From Segatella baroniae DSM 16972 = JCM 13447 (lineage in GTDB: Bacteria > Bacteroidota > Bacteroidia > Bacteroidales > Bacteroidaceae), in contig NZ_AUFQ01000001.1 of NCBI RefSeq assembly GCF_000426585.1, forward strand, positions 186,001 through 250,000: a stretch of DNA of 64,000 nucleotides. The letters run 5' to 3'. The notes beneath the pieces were generated by a model. It was not told where the DNA came from. It saw only the letters and a list, made by a program, of their open reading frames with translations, and searched no databases. How positions within the stretch are numbered: position 1 is the first letter of the stretch; every line of letters starts with the position of its first letter. The position numbers and the translations under genes were made by a program. Shown here piece by piece: positions 45,155-54,371 of the stretch.

Positions 45155-45292
45155 TTTAATTTGTTATTTAATAAAGTTTATATAAGAATATAAATAATCT
45201 CCGTAAAGTCTACATTGATAAAACTACAAGCCGAAAACAGATTAAAATCCACGTATTTATCGAAAACCTGTACTTTTTCTTTTTTACAAGCG

Positions 45293-45320
45293 CAAAGTTA
45301 CGAATTTATTTCTATATTTG
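45293..45320. promoter_or_regulatory. Divergent -7 boxes of gap and mscL
   Basis: Minus-strand TAACTTTG (45300-45293) faces gap and plus-strand TATATTTG (45313-45320) faces mscL, only 12 bases apart. Each lacks a clear -33 TTTG. The leaders would be about 140 nt on each side. Confidence 0.5.
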
Positions 45321-45454
45321 CACTCGCAAAGTGTATTAAATTAAGTAAAAAGCAGAGGAAACAAATACTTTTAGAAGCGAAAACAAACCGTTTGTCAACA
45401 GAGTGTAATCTCCAGGTTGCAAACGCCGTTTTTCATTTAACACCAAACATATTT

Positions 45455-45880
45455 ATGAGCAAGTTTATCAATGAGTTCAAAGAATTTGCAGTAAAAGGAA
45501 ATGCGGTCGACATGGCTGTCGGCGTAATCATCGGAGGTGCTTTCGGCAAGATAGTAAGTTCCATCGTAGACGACATCATCATGCCTCCCATCGGGTGGCT
45601 CATCGGCGGCGTCAAGTTCACGGACCTGAAGTTCACGCTCCCAACGATGGAAATTCCCGGTGTCGAGAAGATGGAAGCCGCGACAATCAACTACGGCAAT
45701 TTCCTCCAGACGGCTTTCGACTTCGTCATCATCGCCTTCTGCGTGTTCCTTCTCGTGAAGGGAATCAACAAACTGACCAAAAAGAAAGCCGAAGAGACGG
45801 CTGCCCCCGCGCCGGAACCGGCCCCGACGACAGAAGAAAAGCTGCTGACGGAAATCCGAGACTTGCTGAAAAAGCAGTAG
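45455..45880 (+). CDS. mscL: Large-conductance mechanosensitive channel MscL
   Basis: A 141-residue pentameric channel protein releasing solutes under hypo-osmotic shock. The first transmembrane region is [20 protein letters not shown] with [20 protein letters not shown] following; the second is [21 protein letters not shown] Pro/Ala/Glu-rich linker leads to the C-terminal helix ([15 protein letters not shown]). ATG 45455 gives the family N-terminus. Confidence 0.96.
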   Translation: MSKFINEFKEFAVKGNAVDMAVGVIIGGAFGKIVSSIVDDIIMPPIGWLIGGVKFTDLKFTLPTMEIPGVEKMEAATINYGNFLQTAFDFVIIAFCVFLLVKGINKLTKKKAEETAAPAPEPAPTTEEKLLTEIRDLLKKQ

Positions 45881-45909
45881 CCACACCTCTTTCATTCCCA
45901 TACAAACGC

Positions 45910-45948
45910 AAGCCCGAACCTTTTTTCATGCAGGTTCGGGCTTTTATC
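45910..45948 (+). terminator. Terminator of mscL
   Basis: AAGCCCGAACC (45910-45920) pairs perfectly with GGTTCGGGCTT (45933-45943) and runs into TTTAT. Confidence 0.85.
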
Positions 45949-45970
45949 GATGGTCTTCGCATTGACCACC

Positions 45971-46168
45971 GCTGTGCTTTTGCATCGTCACCGCTGTGCT
46001 TTCACCCCGTCACCGCTGTGCTTTCACTCGGCCATCGCTGTGCTTTCACCCCGCCACCGCTGTGCTTTCACCCCGTCACCGCTGTGCTTTCACTCGGCCA
46101 TCGCTGTGCTTTCACTCGGCCACCGCTGTGCTTTTGCATCGCCATCGCTGTGCTTTCATGAGATGGAA
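45971..46168 (+). repeat. 22-bp tandem repeat, nine units
   Basis: GCTGTGCTTT occurs at 45971, 45993, 46015, 46037, 46059, 46081, 46103, 46125 and 46147: nine copies at an exact 22-base pitch. The second half alternates between a few versions (TTGCATCG, CACCCCGTC, CACTCGGCC). On the minus strand each unit begins AAAGCA, as do units of the 22-bp array at 35315-35422. It follows the mscL terminator. Open frames through it (45950-46603) are an effect of the repeat and are not called. Confidence 0.9.
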
Positions 46169-46422
46169 AGGCAACAAATTGATCGGGAAAGCCATGCTTT
46201 GGCCTATCATCATCGCAAAAATAAAGGCCAAAACCTTTGCCATCACTCGATGACAAGGCAAAGGGCAGGAAACCGCGCTGAATCTCTTGTCCGCAACCAA
46301 TGTGCCATCAGCTTGAAACGGCACCCCCTTTTCAGCCTTTGCAAGGCCGTCTCCAGGCCAACCGAAAGTCCAAAGGAGCGTGTCGGAAGCCCCATGAGAC
46401 TGGTAAAAACCGACAAAAAAAC
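46169..46422. other. Intergenic stretch without recognised content
   Basis: Between the 22-bp array and the dipeptidase promoter I see no gene, stable hairpin or repeat that I can support. Short frames on both strands have no family-like features. Confidence 0.5.
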
Positions 46423-46453
46423 TTGCAAAAGTCATAAATCATGCTTACATTTG
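46423..46453 (+). promoter_or_regulatory. Promoter of the dipeptidase gene
   Basis: TTG (46423-46425), 20 bases, TACATTTG (46446-46453). The leader would be about 165 nt. Confidence 0.6.
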
Positions 46454-46623
46454 CGAGCAGATGACCATTCGGGCGGGACTTTACGAGAGGCGCAACTCCA
46501 TCCGTTCGGTGCCGTTGAAGAGGAAGTTGCGCCCTCACCGTCCGACAGCCATTTCCACAAAGACAATGGAGGAACGGACTACCATCAAGTAACGACAATA
46601 TAAATCACAACCATCAAACGACT

Positions 46624-47985
46624 ATGATAAAGAAATATGTAGAAGAGAATAAAGAGAGAATGCTCGACGAGCTGTTCAGTCTGATACGCATACCGAGCGT
46701 AAGTGCGCAACCTGCCCACAAGGAGGACATGGCGCGTTGTGCCGAACGCTGGAAGGAACTGCTCTTGCAGGCAGGTGTTGACAGAGCGGAGGTGATGCCA
46801 TCAAGGGGCAATCCGATGGTCTACGCCGAAAGAACGGTCGACCCCGACGCCAAGACCGTCCTGGTGTACGGCCACTATGACGTGATGCCGGCAGAACCGT
46901 TCGAGCTTTGGAAGACCGAACCTTTCGAACCGGTGATCAAGGACGGGCACATCTGGGCACGCGGCGCCGACGACGACAAGGGACAGTCGTTCATGCAGGC
47001 CAAGGCGTTTGAGTATCTCAACAGGCAGAACTTGCTGAAACACAACATGAAATTCATCTTGGAAGGCGAGGAAGAGATTGGCTCCGGCAGTCTTACGCCA
47101 TTCATCGAGGAGCACAAGGAGCTGCTGAAGTGTGACGTCATCCTCGTTTCAGACACGGGAATCATCGCGCCGGACGTACCATCCATCACAACCGGCCTGC
47201 GCGGCCTGGCTTACTGGCAGATAGAGGTTACCGGTCCGAACCGCGACCTCCACTCAGGGAGCTTCGGTGGCGCCGTCGCCAACCCGATCAACGTGCTCTG
47301 CAAGCTCATCGCGGACGTAACGGGGTCCGACGGAAAGATTCGCATTCCGGGCTTCTACGACGACGTGGCCGAGACATCGGCCGAGGAACGCAAGCTCGTC
47401 GCGTCCATCCCTTTCGACGAGGAGGAGTACAAGAAGTCTATCGGCGTGAAGGCGCTCTTCGGCGAGGAAGGCTACAGCACGATCGAGCGCACCGGCTATC
47501 GCCCTTCATTCGACGTATGCGGCATTTGGGGCGGCTACACAGGTGACGGCGCCAAGACCGTCATCCCATCCAAGGCCTACGCAAAGCTGTCGTCACGTCT
47601 CGTACCCAACCAGGACTACCAGAAAATCGGCCGGCTGGTCGCAGACTATTTCAACCGCGTTGCGCCCGCCACGGTCAGCGTGAAAGTGGAGATGCACCAC
47701 GGCGGCTACGGCTACGTTTGCCCCATCGACTTCCCCGCCTACAAGGCAGCCGAGCGCGGCTTCGAGACCGTTTTCGGAAAGCGTCCGCTGCCGGTGCGCA
47801 TCGGCGGCAGCATTCCCATCATCTCCACCTTCGAGAAACTCCTTGGTGCGAAGAGCGTCCTCATGGGATTCGGCTTGGAGTCCAACGCCATCCACTCGCC
47901 GAACGAGAACATGCCCGTAGACCTCTGGCTGAAGGGCATTGAGACCATCATCAACTTCCATCTGGAGTACGACAAGGAAGCATAA
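46624..47985 (+). CDS. M20-family dipeptidase
   Basis: A 453-residue cytoplasmic metallopeptidase. Metal-binding parts are VLVYGHYDVMPAEP (His and Asp), WARGADDDKGQSF (bridging Asp), LEGEEEIGSGSL (catalytic Glu pair) and LVSDTGIIAPDVP; the last metal ligand His is in ESNAIHSPNENMP. The lid domain lies between about 195 and 350. It should cleave dipeptides, fitting amino-acid uptake from peptides. A CNDP/PepV-like type is likely, but the exact substrate is open. Confidence 0.92.
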   Translation: MIKKYVEENKERMLDELFSLIRIPSVSAQPAHKEDMARCAERWKELLLQAGVDRAEVMPSRGNPMVYAERTVDPDAKTVLVYGHYDVMPAEPFELWKTEPFEPVIKDGHIWARGADDDKGQSFMQAKAFEYLNRQNLLKHNMKFILEGEEEIGSGSLTPFIEEHKELLKCDVILVSDTGIIAPDVPSITTGLRGLAYWQIEVTGPNRDLHSGSFGGAVANPINVLCKLIADVTGSDGKIRIPGFYDDVAETSAEERKLVASIPFDEEEYKKSIGVKALFGEEGYSTIERTGYRPSFDVCGIWGGYTGDGAKTVIPSKAYAKLSSRLVPNQDYQKIGRLVADYFNRVAPATVSVKVEMHHGGYGYVCPIDFPAYKAAERGFETVFGKRPLPVRIGGSIPIISTFEKLLGAKSVLMGFGLESNAIHSPNENMPVDLWLKGIETIINFHLEYDKEA

Positions 47986-48007
47986 GTCGCAAAAGAACAA
48001 TTGCAAT

Positions 48008-48052
48008 TCAGACCAGTCGGACAGGTTCATCCTCCCCCGACTGGTCTGTCTT
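48008..48052. terminator. Hairpin between dipeptidase and MutS-like genes
   Basis: AGACCAGTCGG pairs with CCGACTGGTCT across a loop of about 15 bases. It lies about 25 bases after the dipeptidase stop; the T tract is weak (TCTTCGTTTG). Confidence 0.6.
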
Positions 48053-48184
48053 CGTTTGCACCAGGCATCTATTTTCTCTCCTTCCCTGCTTGCCCCCAAC
48101 GCTCCATGACGATATCCGCATCGTCATCGGCGCAGGGAGTCAGGGGCGGCTACAAGCCTTCAAGGACAAGCACACACCTTCCTG

Positions 48185-49993
48185 TCATTCTTCTATCACC
48201 TTCAGCACCCGCTTCAGCAGGTAGGTGGCGTTCTGGTTGCGGGCCACTCCCGGCGTGATGCGGTAGGAATAGGTGACATTCTCGCCCAATTCTATTTCAA
48301 AACAATAATTGCGGAACCTGTCGGGACGCTCTTCCGAAAGCCTGGAAAGCTCCAGGTCGTGCGTCGCAATGACACCCGACACAGGCAACTTGCATATCCG
48401 TTCCAGGAAAAGACGCGATCCGTTGAGCTTGTCCAACGAGTTGGTCCCCTTCAATATCTCGTCCAGAATAATCAATGTGTGCTGCTCTTCCGAGGGCAGC
48501 CCCTCACAATAGGAAGGATGTTTGCAGAAATGAACCAACTGTTCCAGCCGCAACAGTTCCGCATTGAAATAGGAAATGCCTTCCGCCAGGTCGTCCGTTG
48601 TGCGCATGCTGCTGAAGAGATTGAAGCGCGAAACCTTCATCCTGCGCGCAAAAACGGGAATGCCATTGCGCGCCAGGACATAATTGATACCAAGCGTGCG
48701 CAGGAACGTGCTCTTGCCCGCCATGTTTGCACCGGTCACAATCGTATAACTCCCGTCGGGAATGGCAAAGTCATTCGTCACAGCCTCTGCTCCAAGAAAT
48801 GGGTGGAAGAGGCCTTCGGCTTCATAAACCATCGTCTCGCTTTCCACCACTTCGGCCTGCACGGCCGCCGGATGGTTGTAGACAAAGCGCCCCAAGGACA
48901 CCAAGGCGTCGACATGGCTCAGCGCATTCACCCAGCGTTCGGCATGCAAGACAAAATCATCACGCCACTTCAGATAATCGCGAATCAAGAAGAAATCATT
49001 CAAAAGAAAGGTGTCCAACAGGAAGAGGCCCAGGATGTTGCCCCGCCGGTCGAGTCGACGGATGAAATCTTCCAACAGTCGTGCCGACTTCATGGCCTTT
49101 CGCAACTCCTCCACTTCCGACTCCATCGACTCCGGCCATGCTTGCTGGCGCTCACAAAGGCGCAGCAATCGCACAAAGCCTTCGCTTTCACGATGCAACA
49201 AATCGGTTTGACGGCCGATGGAACGTGCGTTTGCGTTGCAAAGCAGGAAGACGAGAAAGAACTGGAGCGTCGCGTAGAACAGGGGGAAGGTGGCTTCCAG
49301 CACGCCAAAAACGGCCAAAACGACAGATGAAAGGACAAGTCCTATCATGCAACAGGCCAGCAACTTTGCCCACATCCGCCCCATCCAAGCGGGCAACGGC
49401 AGCCCTTCCATCATGTTCCGCAACGCCAGTATTCCCAGCGTGTCGGTCTTCCGCTCCTGCCCCAACGCCTGAAACTCGTCCATGAAAGCCAACTGTCGGC
49501 TGAAGAACGCCACTTCCCGCGGCTGAAAACATATCTTTTCAAAAGACAGATAGCTTGCCAGCAAACGCCTTCCACCGCTTGTCACACTGCGATTCATGCG
49601 TGCATAGAGCGACCGCGGGCCGAAGACATCAAGGTCGAACGTGAACGGATGGTGATAGTCCACGAAATCCCGCCCGTCGTCGAAGTGGCTGTAATCGCCT
49701 TGCAACGCCTCCAACTCATGCTGATAGACGTGCTGCAGGTTCTCGCTGTCGGCTATCCGCCTGGCATTCCGCCCATCGAGCAACCGAGCGATTACGTAAC
49801 AAGCCAATGACAAGCCCGACAGGAGCAAGGCCGTCCACCCCAGCGGCGTGCCGACATAGGCTGCCAGCCCACCGATAAAGAGGCAGAAAAACAAGATTTC
49901 CGTCAGGATGAAAACGCGGTTTCGCCGTTTGAGACGGGCCACTATACCCGCCAACGCTTCATGACGGGATGTATAATATTGGTGATTGTCCAT
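48185..49993 (-). CDS. Membrane-associated MutS-like ATPase
   Basis: A 602-residue protein of the MutS-related group of Bacteroidota. Two hydrophobic segments near the N-terminus (about 28-68) and two more in the middle (about 210-255) suggest membrane attachment, which is foreign to mismatch repair. The C-terminal ATPase has Walker A GANMAGKST (about 421-429), LIILDEILKGTNSLDK (Walker B) and VIATHDLELSRLSEE (His). The mismatch-recognition domain is absent. The function is unknown. It starts immediately after a 45-residue ORF, with guaA further upstream, so all three probably form an operon. Confidence 0.88.
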   Translation of the reverse strand: MDNHQYYTSRHEALAGIVARLKRRNRVFILTEILFFCLFIGGLAAYVGTPLGWTALLLSGLSLACYVIARLLDGRNARRIADSENLQHVYQHELEALQGDYSHFDDGRDFVDYHHPFTFDLDVFGPRSLYARMNRSVTSGGRRLLASYLSFEKICFQPREVAFFSRQLAFMDEFQALGQERKTDTLGILALRNMMEGLPLPAWMGRMWAKLLACCMIGLVLSSVVLAVFGVLEATFPLFYATLQFFLVFLLCNANARSIGRQTDLLHRESEGFVRLLRLCERQQAWPESMESEVEELRKAMKSARLLEDFIRRLDRRGNILGLFLLDTFLLNDFFLIRDYLKWRDDFVLHAERWVNALSHVDALVSLGRFVYNHPAAVQAEVVESETMVYEAEGLFHPFLGAEAVTNDFAIPDGSYTIVTGANMAGKSTFLRTLGINYVLARNGIPVFARRMKVSRFNLFSSMRTTDDLAEGISYFNAELLRLEQLVHFCKHPSYCEGLPSEEQHTLIILDEILKGTNSLDKLNGSRLFLERICKLPVSGVIATHDLELSRLSEERPDRFRNYCFEIELGENVTYSYRITPGVARNQNATYLLKRVLKVIEE

Positions 49994-50131
49994 TTATTTC
50001 ACGTGATCTTTCGTCACCATATCATAATAGAGCGCCTCCAACTCTGCCAGTGAAAGCCGCTCTATGCTGTGTTCCAGCTTGCGTATGAGTTCCTCCCGAC
50101 GATAGTCGCCGGTCTGCTGACCAAAATTCAT
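49994..50131 (-). CDS. Small ORF of 45 residues between guaA and MutS-like gene
   Basis: The ORF begins MNFGQQTGDYRREELIRKLE and ends YYDMVTKDHVK. It lies four bases after the guaA stop, and its TAA is directly followed by the ATG of the MutS-like gene, so it fits the gap exactly. The sequence has an amphipathic helical pattern (IRKLEHSIERLSLAELEALY) with no signal peptide. I do not recognise a family. The tight fit, the strand and the amino-acid pattern argue for a real small gene. Confidence 0.65.
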   Translation of the reverse strand: MNFGQQTGDYRREELIRKLEHSIERLSLAELEALYYDMVTKDHVK

Positions 50132-50135
50132 AGGC

Positions 50136-51680
50136 TTACTCCCACTCTATTGTCGAAGGTGGCTTGGAAGAGATGTCGTAGCAAACACGGTTTACACCTT
50201 TCACCTTATTTATTATTTCATTGCTCACCTTGGCCATGAAATCGTAAGGAAGGTGCGCCCAGTCGGCAGTCATCGCGTCCTGACTTGTCACCGCGCGCAA
50301 TGCCACCGGGTGTTCGTAGGTGCGCTCGTCGCCCATCACCCCTACCGAACGAATCGTGGAGAGCAACACGGTGCCAGCCTGCCACACGTGGTCGTAGAGA
50401 CTGGTGCCGTCGGGCATGGTGTAATTGTGCATGTTCTCGATATAGATGTCATCGGCGTCTTGCAGAATGCGCACCTTCTCACGGGTGATGTCGCCCAAGA
50501 TTCTGACTGCCAGGCCCGGGCCGGGGAACGGGTGGCGCTTAATCAGCCGCTCGGGCATGCCGAGTTGGTTGCCCACCCGGCGCACCTCGTCTTTGAAAAG
50601 CCACTGCAACGGCTCGCACAACTGCAGCTTCATCTCCTTGGGAAGCCCGCCGACGTTGTGATGACTCTTGATGGTCATGCCGGTAATGCTGAGACTTTCG
50701 ATGCGGTCCGGATAGATGGTACCCTGCGCCAGCCACTTGGCGTCGGTGATCTTCTTGGCCTCTGCATTGAACACTTCCACAAAGTCACGGCCGATAATCT
50801 TGCGTTTCTTCTCGGGATCGGTCACGCCTTCCAAGTCCTTGAAGAACTTCTCGCTGGCGTCAACACCTATCACGTTGAGCCCCAAGCCCTCATATGCCGC
50901 CATCACTTTCTTGAATTCATTCTTGCGAAGCATGCCGTGATCGACGAAAATGCAGGTGAGGTTCTTGCCGATGGCACGGTTCAGCAAGGTTGCGCAGACC
51001 GAAGAGTCGACGCCACCGGACAGCCCCAAGATGACACGGTCGTCGCCCAGCTGAGCCTTGAGGTCTACCACCGTGCTGTCAACGAACGACGCCGCGCTCC
51101 ACTCCCGCCTACTCTTGCAGATGTCCACCACGAAATTCTTCAGCAACAGGGTGCCTTGTGTGGAATGAAACACCTCCGGATGGAACTGCACGGCCCACAA
51201 GGGATACTTGGTACTGGCATAGGCTGCGAAGCGAACGTCGGCCGTGCTGGCTATCACATGGCAGTCGCTGGGAATGGCCGTTATCGTATCGCCATGGCTC
51301 ATCCATACTTGCGAGTCGTCTTCGAAGCCTTTAAACAGAGGATTCTCCTTGTCAAACTGCCGTAAATTGGCACGGCCATACTCCCGTGTGCCTGTTTGCT
51401 CCACCTTGCCGCCGTTCGCGTATGAAATGAACTGGGCGCCATAGCAGATTCCGAGCACGGGATATTTGCCCACAAACTGCGACAAGTCCACCTTGAAAGC
51501 CTCCGGATCATGGACGGAATAAGGCGAACCGCTCAGAATCACGCCGATGACGGCAGGGTCGTCCTTGGGAAACTTGTTGTAAGGAAGGATTTCGCAGAAG
51601 GTGTCCAGTTCGCGGACACGACGCCCGATGAGCTGCGTCGTCTGGGAACCGAAGTCAAGAATTATAATCTTCTGTTGCAT
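50136..51680 (-). CDS. guaA: GMP synthase (glutamine-hydrolysing)
   Basis: A 514-residue enzyme converting XMP to GMP. The N-terminal amidotransferase has C79 in LGICYGAQF and the His/Glu pair in [10 protein letters not shown]. The ATP pyrophosphatase loop is [16 protein letters not shown], followed by the C-terminal dimerisation domain ([18 protein letters not shown]). All parts are complete. A TAATTTTG box (51711-51704) lies about 24 bases before the start. Confidence 0.97.
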   Translation of the reverse strand: MQQKIIILDFGSQTTQLIGRRVRELDTFCEILPYNKFPKDDPAVIGVILSGSPYSVHDPEAFKVDLSQFVGKYPVLGICYGAQFISYANGGKVEQTGTREYGRANLRQFDKENPLFKGFEDDSQVWMSHGDTITAIPSDCHVIASTADVRFAAYASTKYPLWAVQFHPEVFHSTQGTLLLKNFVVDICKSRREWSAASFVDSTVVDLKAQLGDDRVILGLSGGVDSSVCATLLNRAIGKNLTCIFVDHGMLRKNEFKKVMAAYEGLGLNVIGVDASEKFFKDLEGVTDPEKKRKIIGRDFVEVFNAEAKKITDAKWLAQGTIYPDRIESLSITGMTIKSHHNVGGLPKEMKLQLCEPLQWLFKDEVRRVGNQLGMPERLIKRHPFPGPGLAVRILGDITREKVRILQDADDIYIENMHNYTMPDGTSLYDHVWQAGTVLLSTIRSVGVMGDERTYEHPVALRAVTSQDAMTADWAHLPYDFMAKVSNEIINKVKGVNRVCYDISSKPPSTIEWE

Positions 51681-51703
51681 GTTGTTAAGAATTTATATGA
51701 TTG

Positions 51704-51711
51704 CAAAATTA
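51704..51711 (-). promoter_or_regulatory. Candidate -7 box for guaA
   Basis: On the minus strand TAATTTTG; the -33 is unclear. It gives a leader of about 17 nt. Confidence 0.45.
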
Positions 51712-51769
51712 TGAAATTCAATTGGTTGGAAAGGCTTCGTCTGAAAGAAACAAGCTGGAAGTTCCCCCG

Positions 51770-52609
51770 TCACAGTGTTGTCAGGAAACTTTCAGCTTCT
51801 TTCAGTGTATCGAGTTTTCCCACATCCATCAGTCGCAGATCTTCTTTCAGATAGCCGCGTATGGGTTGTTTGTGGCAGTTTTGCAGGTAGAAATCTATGA
51901 TGGGGAACTTTTCGGGACAGTCGGCCATCAGCGGAAACAGTGTCGGGGAGAAACTGTGAATGCCCGAGAAGGCGTAGAATCTCAGGATGGGCTGTTCCGA
52001 AAGCGCGGCTGCCGGCTGCCGATTCATCCGCATGCACTCTTCTGCCGTTCGGGGCATTCGCGCCGCCCGCACCCAGCCATGTGGACTCTTCACCTCTCCT
52101 GTTCCCAAATGAAGCCAGCCTACCAGCAGCATATCCCGGTCGAATATGAGATAACGCTGCGTCTCCCGCCAACTCACGAGCAAGGTTGCTCCGACTTGTC
52201 GTGGGGATTCGCCGAAGCCTCGGCTTGCCACCAATGGGTCCAGCGTATAGAACTTGTGCAAATCCACATTGCTCAGAATGTCGACATTGTGTATCAGGAT
52301 GGGGGCGTCCGACCGAAACAAGGGACAGGCTTTCTTGATTCCGCCACCCGTTTCCAGCAATCCTGTGGTTTCGTCACTGACCTTGATGTCAAGTCCGAAA
52401 TTGTCATGGGCTTGCAGAAAGTCTATGATCTGGCCGGCAAAGTGATGCACGTTCACGACCAAATGACTGAATCCTGCCTCTTTCAGCTTCAGGATGACCC
52501 GCTGAATGAGCGGCTGTCCCCCCACCTCTACCAGTGCCTTGGGCATTGTATCGGTCAGCGGCTTCAGCCTTGTGCCCTTTCCGGCTGCAAAAATCATCGC
52601 CTGCATCAT
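51770..52609 (-). CDS. murU: Nucleotidyltransferase, MurU-like
   Basis: A 279-residue sugar-1-phosphate nucleotidyltransferase. The signature AMIFAAGKGTRLKPLTDTMP and KALVEVGGQPLIQRVI are at the N-terminus, with ILIHNVDILSNVDL as the metal/Asp region. Together with the upstream AmgK-like kinase it fits the anabolic recycling route of MurNAc, where AmgK makes MurNAc-alpha-1-phosphate and MurU makes UDP-MurNAc. Substrate assignment rests on this pairing; GDP-mannose or other NDP-sugar synthesis is the alternative. Two adjacent Met codons (52609 and 52606) are possible starts. Confidence 0.8.
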   Translation of the reverse strand: MMQAMIFAAGKGTRLKPLTDTMPKALVEVGGQPLIQRVILKLKEAGFSHLVVNVHHFAGQIIDFLQAHDNFGLDIKVSDETTGLLETGGGIKKACPLFRSDAPILIHNVDILSNVDLHKFYTLDPLVASRGFGESPRQVGATLLVSWRETQRYLIFDRDMLLVGWLHLGTGEVKSPHGWVRAARMPRTAEECMRMNRQPAAALSEQPILRFYAFSGIHSFSPTLFPLMADCPEKFPIIDFYLQNCHKQPIRGYLKEDLRLMDVGKLDTLKEAESFLTTL

Positions 52610-52663
52610 TGTCGTAAATATCTTTTTATGGTCGCTTGTATCCTTGTTGAAAGTGTCAAAGGC

Positions 52664-54205
52664 TTATTTTGCCTCCAAAGTCTTGCTTATCTTCTGCTCA
52701 CGATGGCAGATTTTCACCTCCACACCAAACTTTTCGTGTATATGTTCGGCCAAATGCTGGGCACTGTAGACGCTGCGGTGCTGACCGCCGGTACATCCGA
52801 AAGAGAACATCAGGCTGGTAAAGCCACGCTGGATGTAGCGGGCGACATGGTGGTCGGCCAGCTGATAGACGCTGTCCAGAAACTTCAATATCTCTCCATC
52901 GTCCTCCAGAAATCGAATGACAGGCTCGTCCAGTCCTGTAAGTTGCTTATATGGCTCGTAACGGCCAGGGTTGTGGGTACTTCGACAGTCGAAGACATAG
53001 CCTCCGCCATTGCCCGATTCATCTTCCGGAATGCCCTTGCGATAAGAGAAACTGAACACTTTCACGACCAAGGGGCCCTTTCCGTCATACTTGGAGAAGG
53101 TTGCCGGACCGTCTTGGGGGTGGGCCGCGTAGACGTTGGAGCTGGTGGTCTTGAAGCCGTCGGCACGTGGATTCACGTGTGGCGCCTGCACGGCAAACTG
53201 CGGCAGGTCGCACAGACGCTTCAACATCTCCATCATATAAGGATAGGGGAAAACTTCGGGATTCATCCGCAGCAGCTCCCGCAGATTCTGCATGGCCGGC
53301 GGAATGGAATCAAGGAAGTGGTTCTTGCGCTCAAAATAGCCCCGAAAGCCGTATGCGCCAAGCACCTGCAACGTTCGGAAAAGCACAAAGAGGCTCAGTC
53401 GTTCGACAAAGTGGCGTTCCGACGGAACCTCTGTATAATTCTTCAAAGAGTTGTAATATTCGAAAATCAGCTCCCTACGAAGCTTGAACGGATACTTGGC
53501 GGAAGCTTGCCACAGGAATGAGGCCAAGTCATAATAGTACGGTCCTTTGCGGCCACCCTGAAAGTCTATGAAATAAGGATTGTCGTTCTCGTCCAGCATG
53601 ATGTTGCGCGCCTGGAAGTCACGATAGAGGAAGCTTTCATTGCTTTCCGAAGTCAAATCCTTGGCAAACATTCTGAAGTTGGCTTCCAACTTCAACTCGT
53701 GGAAATCCAGCCCCGTGGCCTTGAGAAAGCAATATTTGAAATAGTTTAAATCGAACAAGACACTATCGTTATCGAACTCGGGTTGCGGATAACAGTTAGA
53801 CCAGTCCAAGCCGCGTGCGCCACGAATCTGTATTTCGGGCAAGGCGACAATCGTGCGCCTCAGCAGTTCTTTCTCCTTCTGGTTGTAGCGGCCGCCGGCA
53901 TCGCGCCCCCCCTTGATGGCGTCGAACAAGGAACGACGTCCCAAATCGGTCTGCAGATAGCACAATTCGTCATCGGAAACCGCCAACACCTGTGGAACCG
54001 GCAACTTTCGGGCTGCAAAATGACGGTCCAGATAGATGAAAGCATGATCCTCATCCCTGCTCGTCCCTTTCACACCAATAAGCGAAGAACCGTCGGCAGC
54101 CGTGAAACGGAAATACTCGCGATTGCTACCCGCACCCGGAAGTTTCTCCACTTGAGCCGGCTCCTGCCCCGTCCAGCTCTTATATAAATCCAAAAGTTTC
54201 TGCAT
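52664..54205 (-). CDS. amgK: AmgK-like sugar kinase fused to RapZ C-terminal domain
   Basis: A 513-residue two-domain protein. The N-terminal aminoglycoside-phosphotransferase-fold kinase (about 1-335) has LPGAGSNREYFRFTAADG, a catalytic D196 in LYRDFQARN and the metal site YFIDFQGGRKGP; it resembles AmgK, the anomeric MurNAc/GlcNAc kinase of cell-wall recycling. The C-terminal part (about 377-513) matches the RapZ C-terminal domain: VFDCRSTHNPGRY, LTGLDEPVIRFLE, FSFGCTGGQHRSVYSAQHLA. In E. coli that domain binds glucosamine-6-phosphate and small RNAs. The RapZ N-terminal kinase is absent. A perfect promoter (54327-54297) and, upstream of it, a candidate small RNA precede the gene. It probably forms an operon with murU 54 bases downstream. 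Confidence 0.85.
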   Translation of the reverse strand: MQKLLDLYKSWTGQEPAQVEKLPGAGSNREYFRFTAADGSSLIGVKGTSRDEDHAFIYLDRHFAARKLPVPQVLAVSDDELCYLQTDLGRRSLFDAIKGGRDAGGRYNQKEKELLRRTIVALPEIQIRGARGLDWSNCYPQPEFDNDSVLFDLNYFKYCFLKATGLDFHELKLEANFRMFAKDLTSESNESFLYRDFQARNIMLDENDNPYFIDFQGGRKGPYYYDLASFLWQASAKYPFKLRRELIFEYYNSLKNYTEVPSERHFVERLSLFVLFRTLQVLGAYGFRGYFERKNHFLDSIPPAMQNLRELLRMNPEVFPYPYMMEMLKRLCDLPQFAVQAPHVNPRADGFKTTSSNVYAAHPQDGPATFSKYDGKGPLVVKVFSFSYRKGIPEDESGNGGGYVFDCRSTHNPGRYEPYKQLTGLDEPVIRFLEDDGEILKFLDSVYQLADHHVARYIQRGFTSLMFSFGCTGGQHRSVYSAQHLAEHIHEKFGVEVKICHREQKISKTLEAK

Positions 54206-54296
54206 ACCAAGATTCTTTACCTCTGTTCCTTTCCATCAACCGATTCTATCCAACAGCCAGATATGGAAAGAAACAGGAACATGCCGTTCCATAGTG

Positions 54297-54327
54297 CAAA
54301 AGTAATATAATCACACGGAAAATCAAA
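54297..54327 (-). promoter_or_regulatory. Promoter of the amgK-murU operon
   Basis: On the minus strand TTTG (54327-54324), 19 bases, TACTTTTG (54304-54297). The start site would be near 54290, leaving a leader of about 85 nt. Confidence 0.8.
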
Positions 54328-54328
54328 A

Positions 54329-54371
54329 CGAATATATAAAAAAATCGGATGTCATCCCGACAACCGATTTT
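54329..54371 (-). terminator. Terminator of the candidate small RNA
   Basis: An 8-bp stem AAAATCGG/CCGATTTT with a 15-base loop, followed on the minus strand by TTTTATATATT. Confidence 0.75.

Noticed and set aside
46112..46435. 107-codon minus-strand frame after the mscL array
   Set aside because: Part of it is the 22-bp repeat; the rest has no signal peptide, domain or start context that I can support.
45950..46603. Long open frame through the 22-bp array with repeated 'HRCAF' and 'PLCFH' phrases
   Set aside because: The frame stays open because the repeat lacks stops in several frames (22 units of three give a 66-base cycle). There is no family-like sequence or start signal.
48001..48258. 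85-codon plus-strand frame between the dipeptidase and MutS-like genes
   Set aside because: It runs over a terminator-like hairpin and into the opposite-strand gene, with no family-like sequence.
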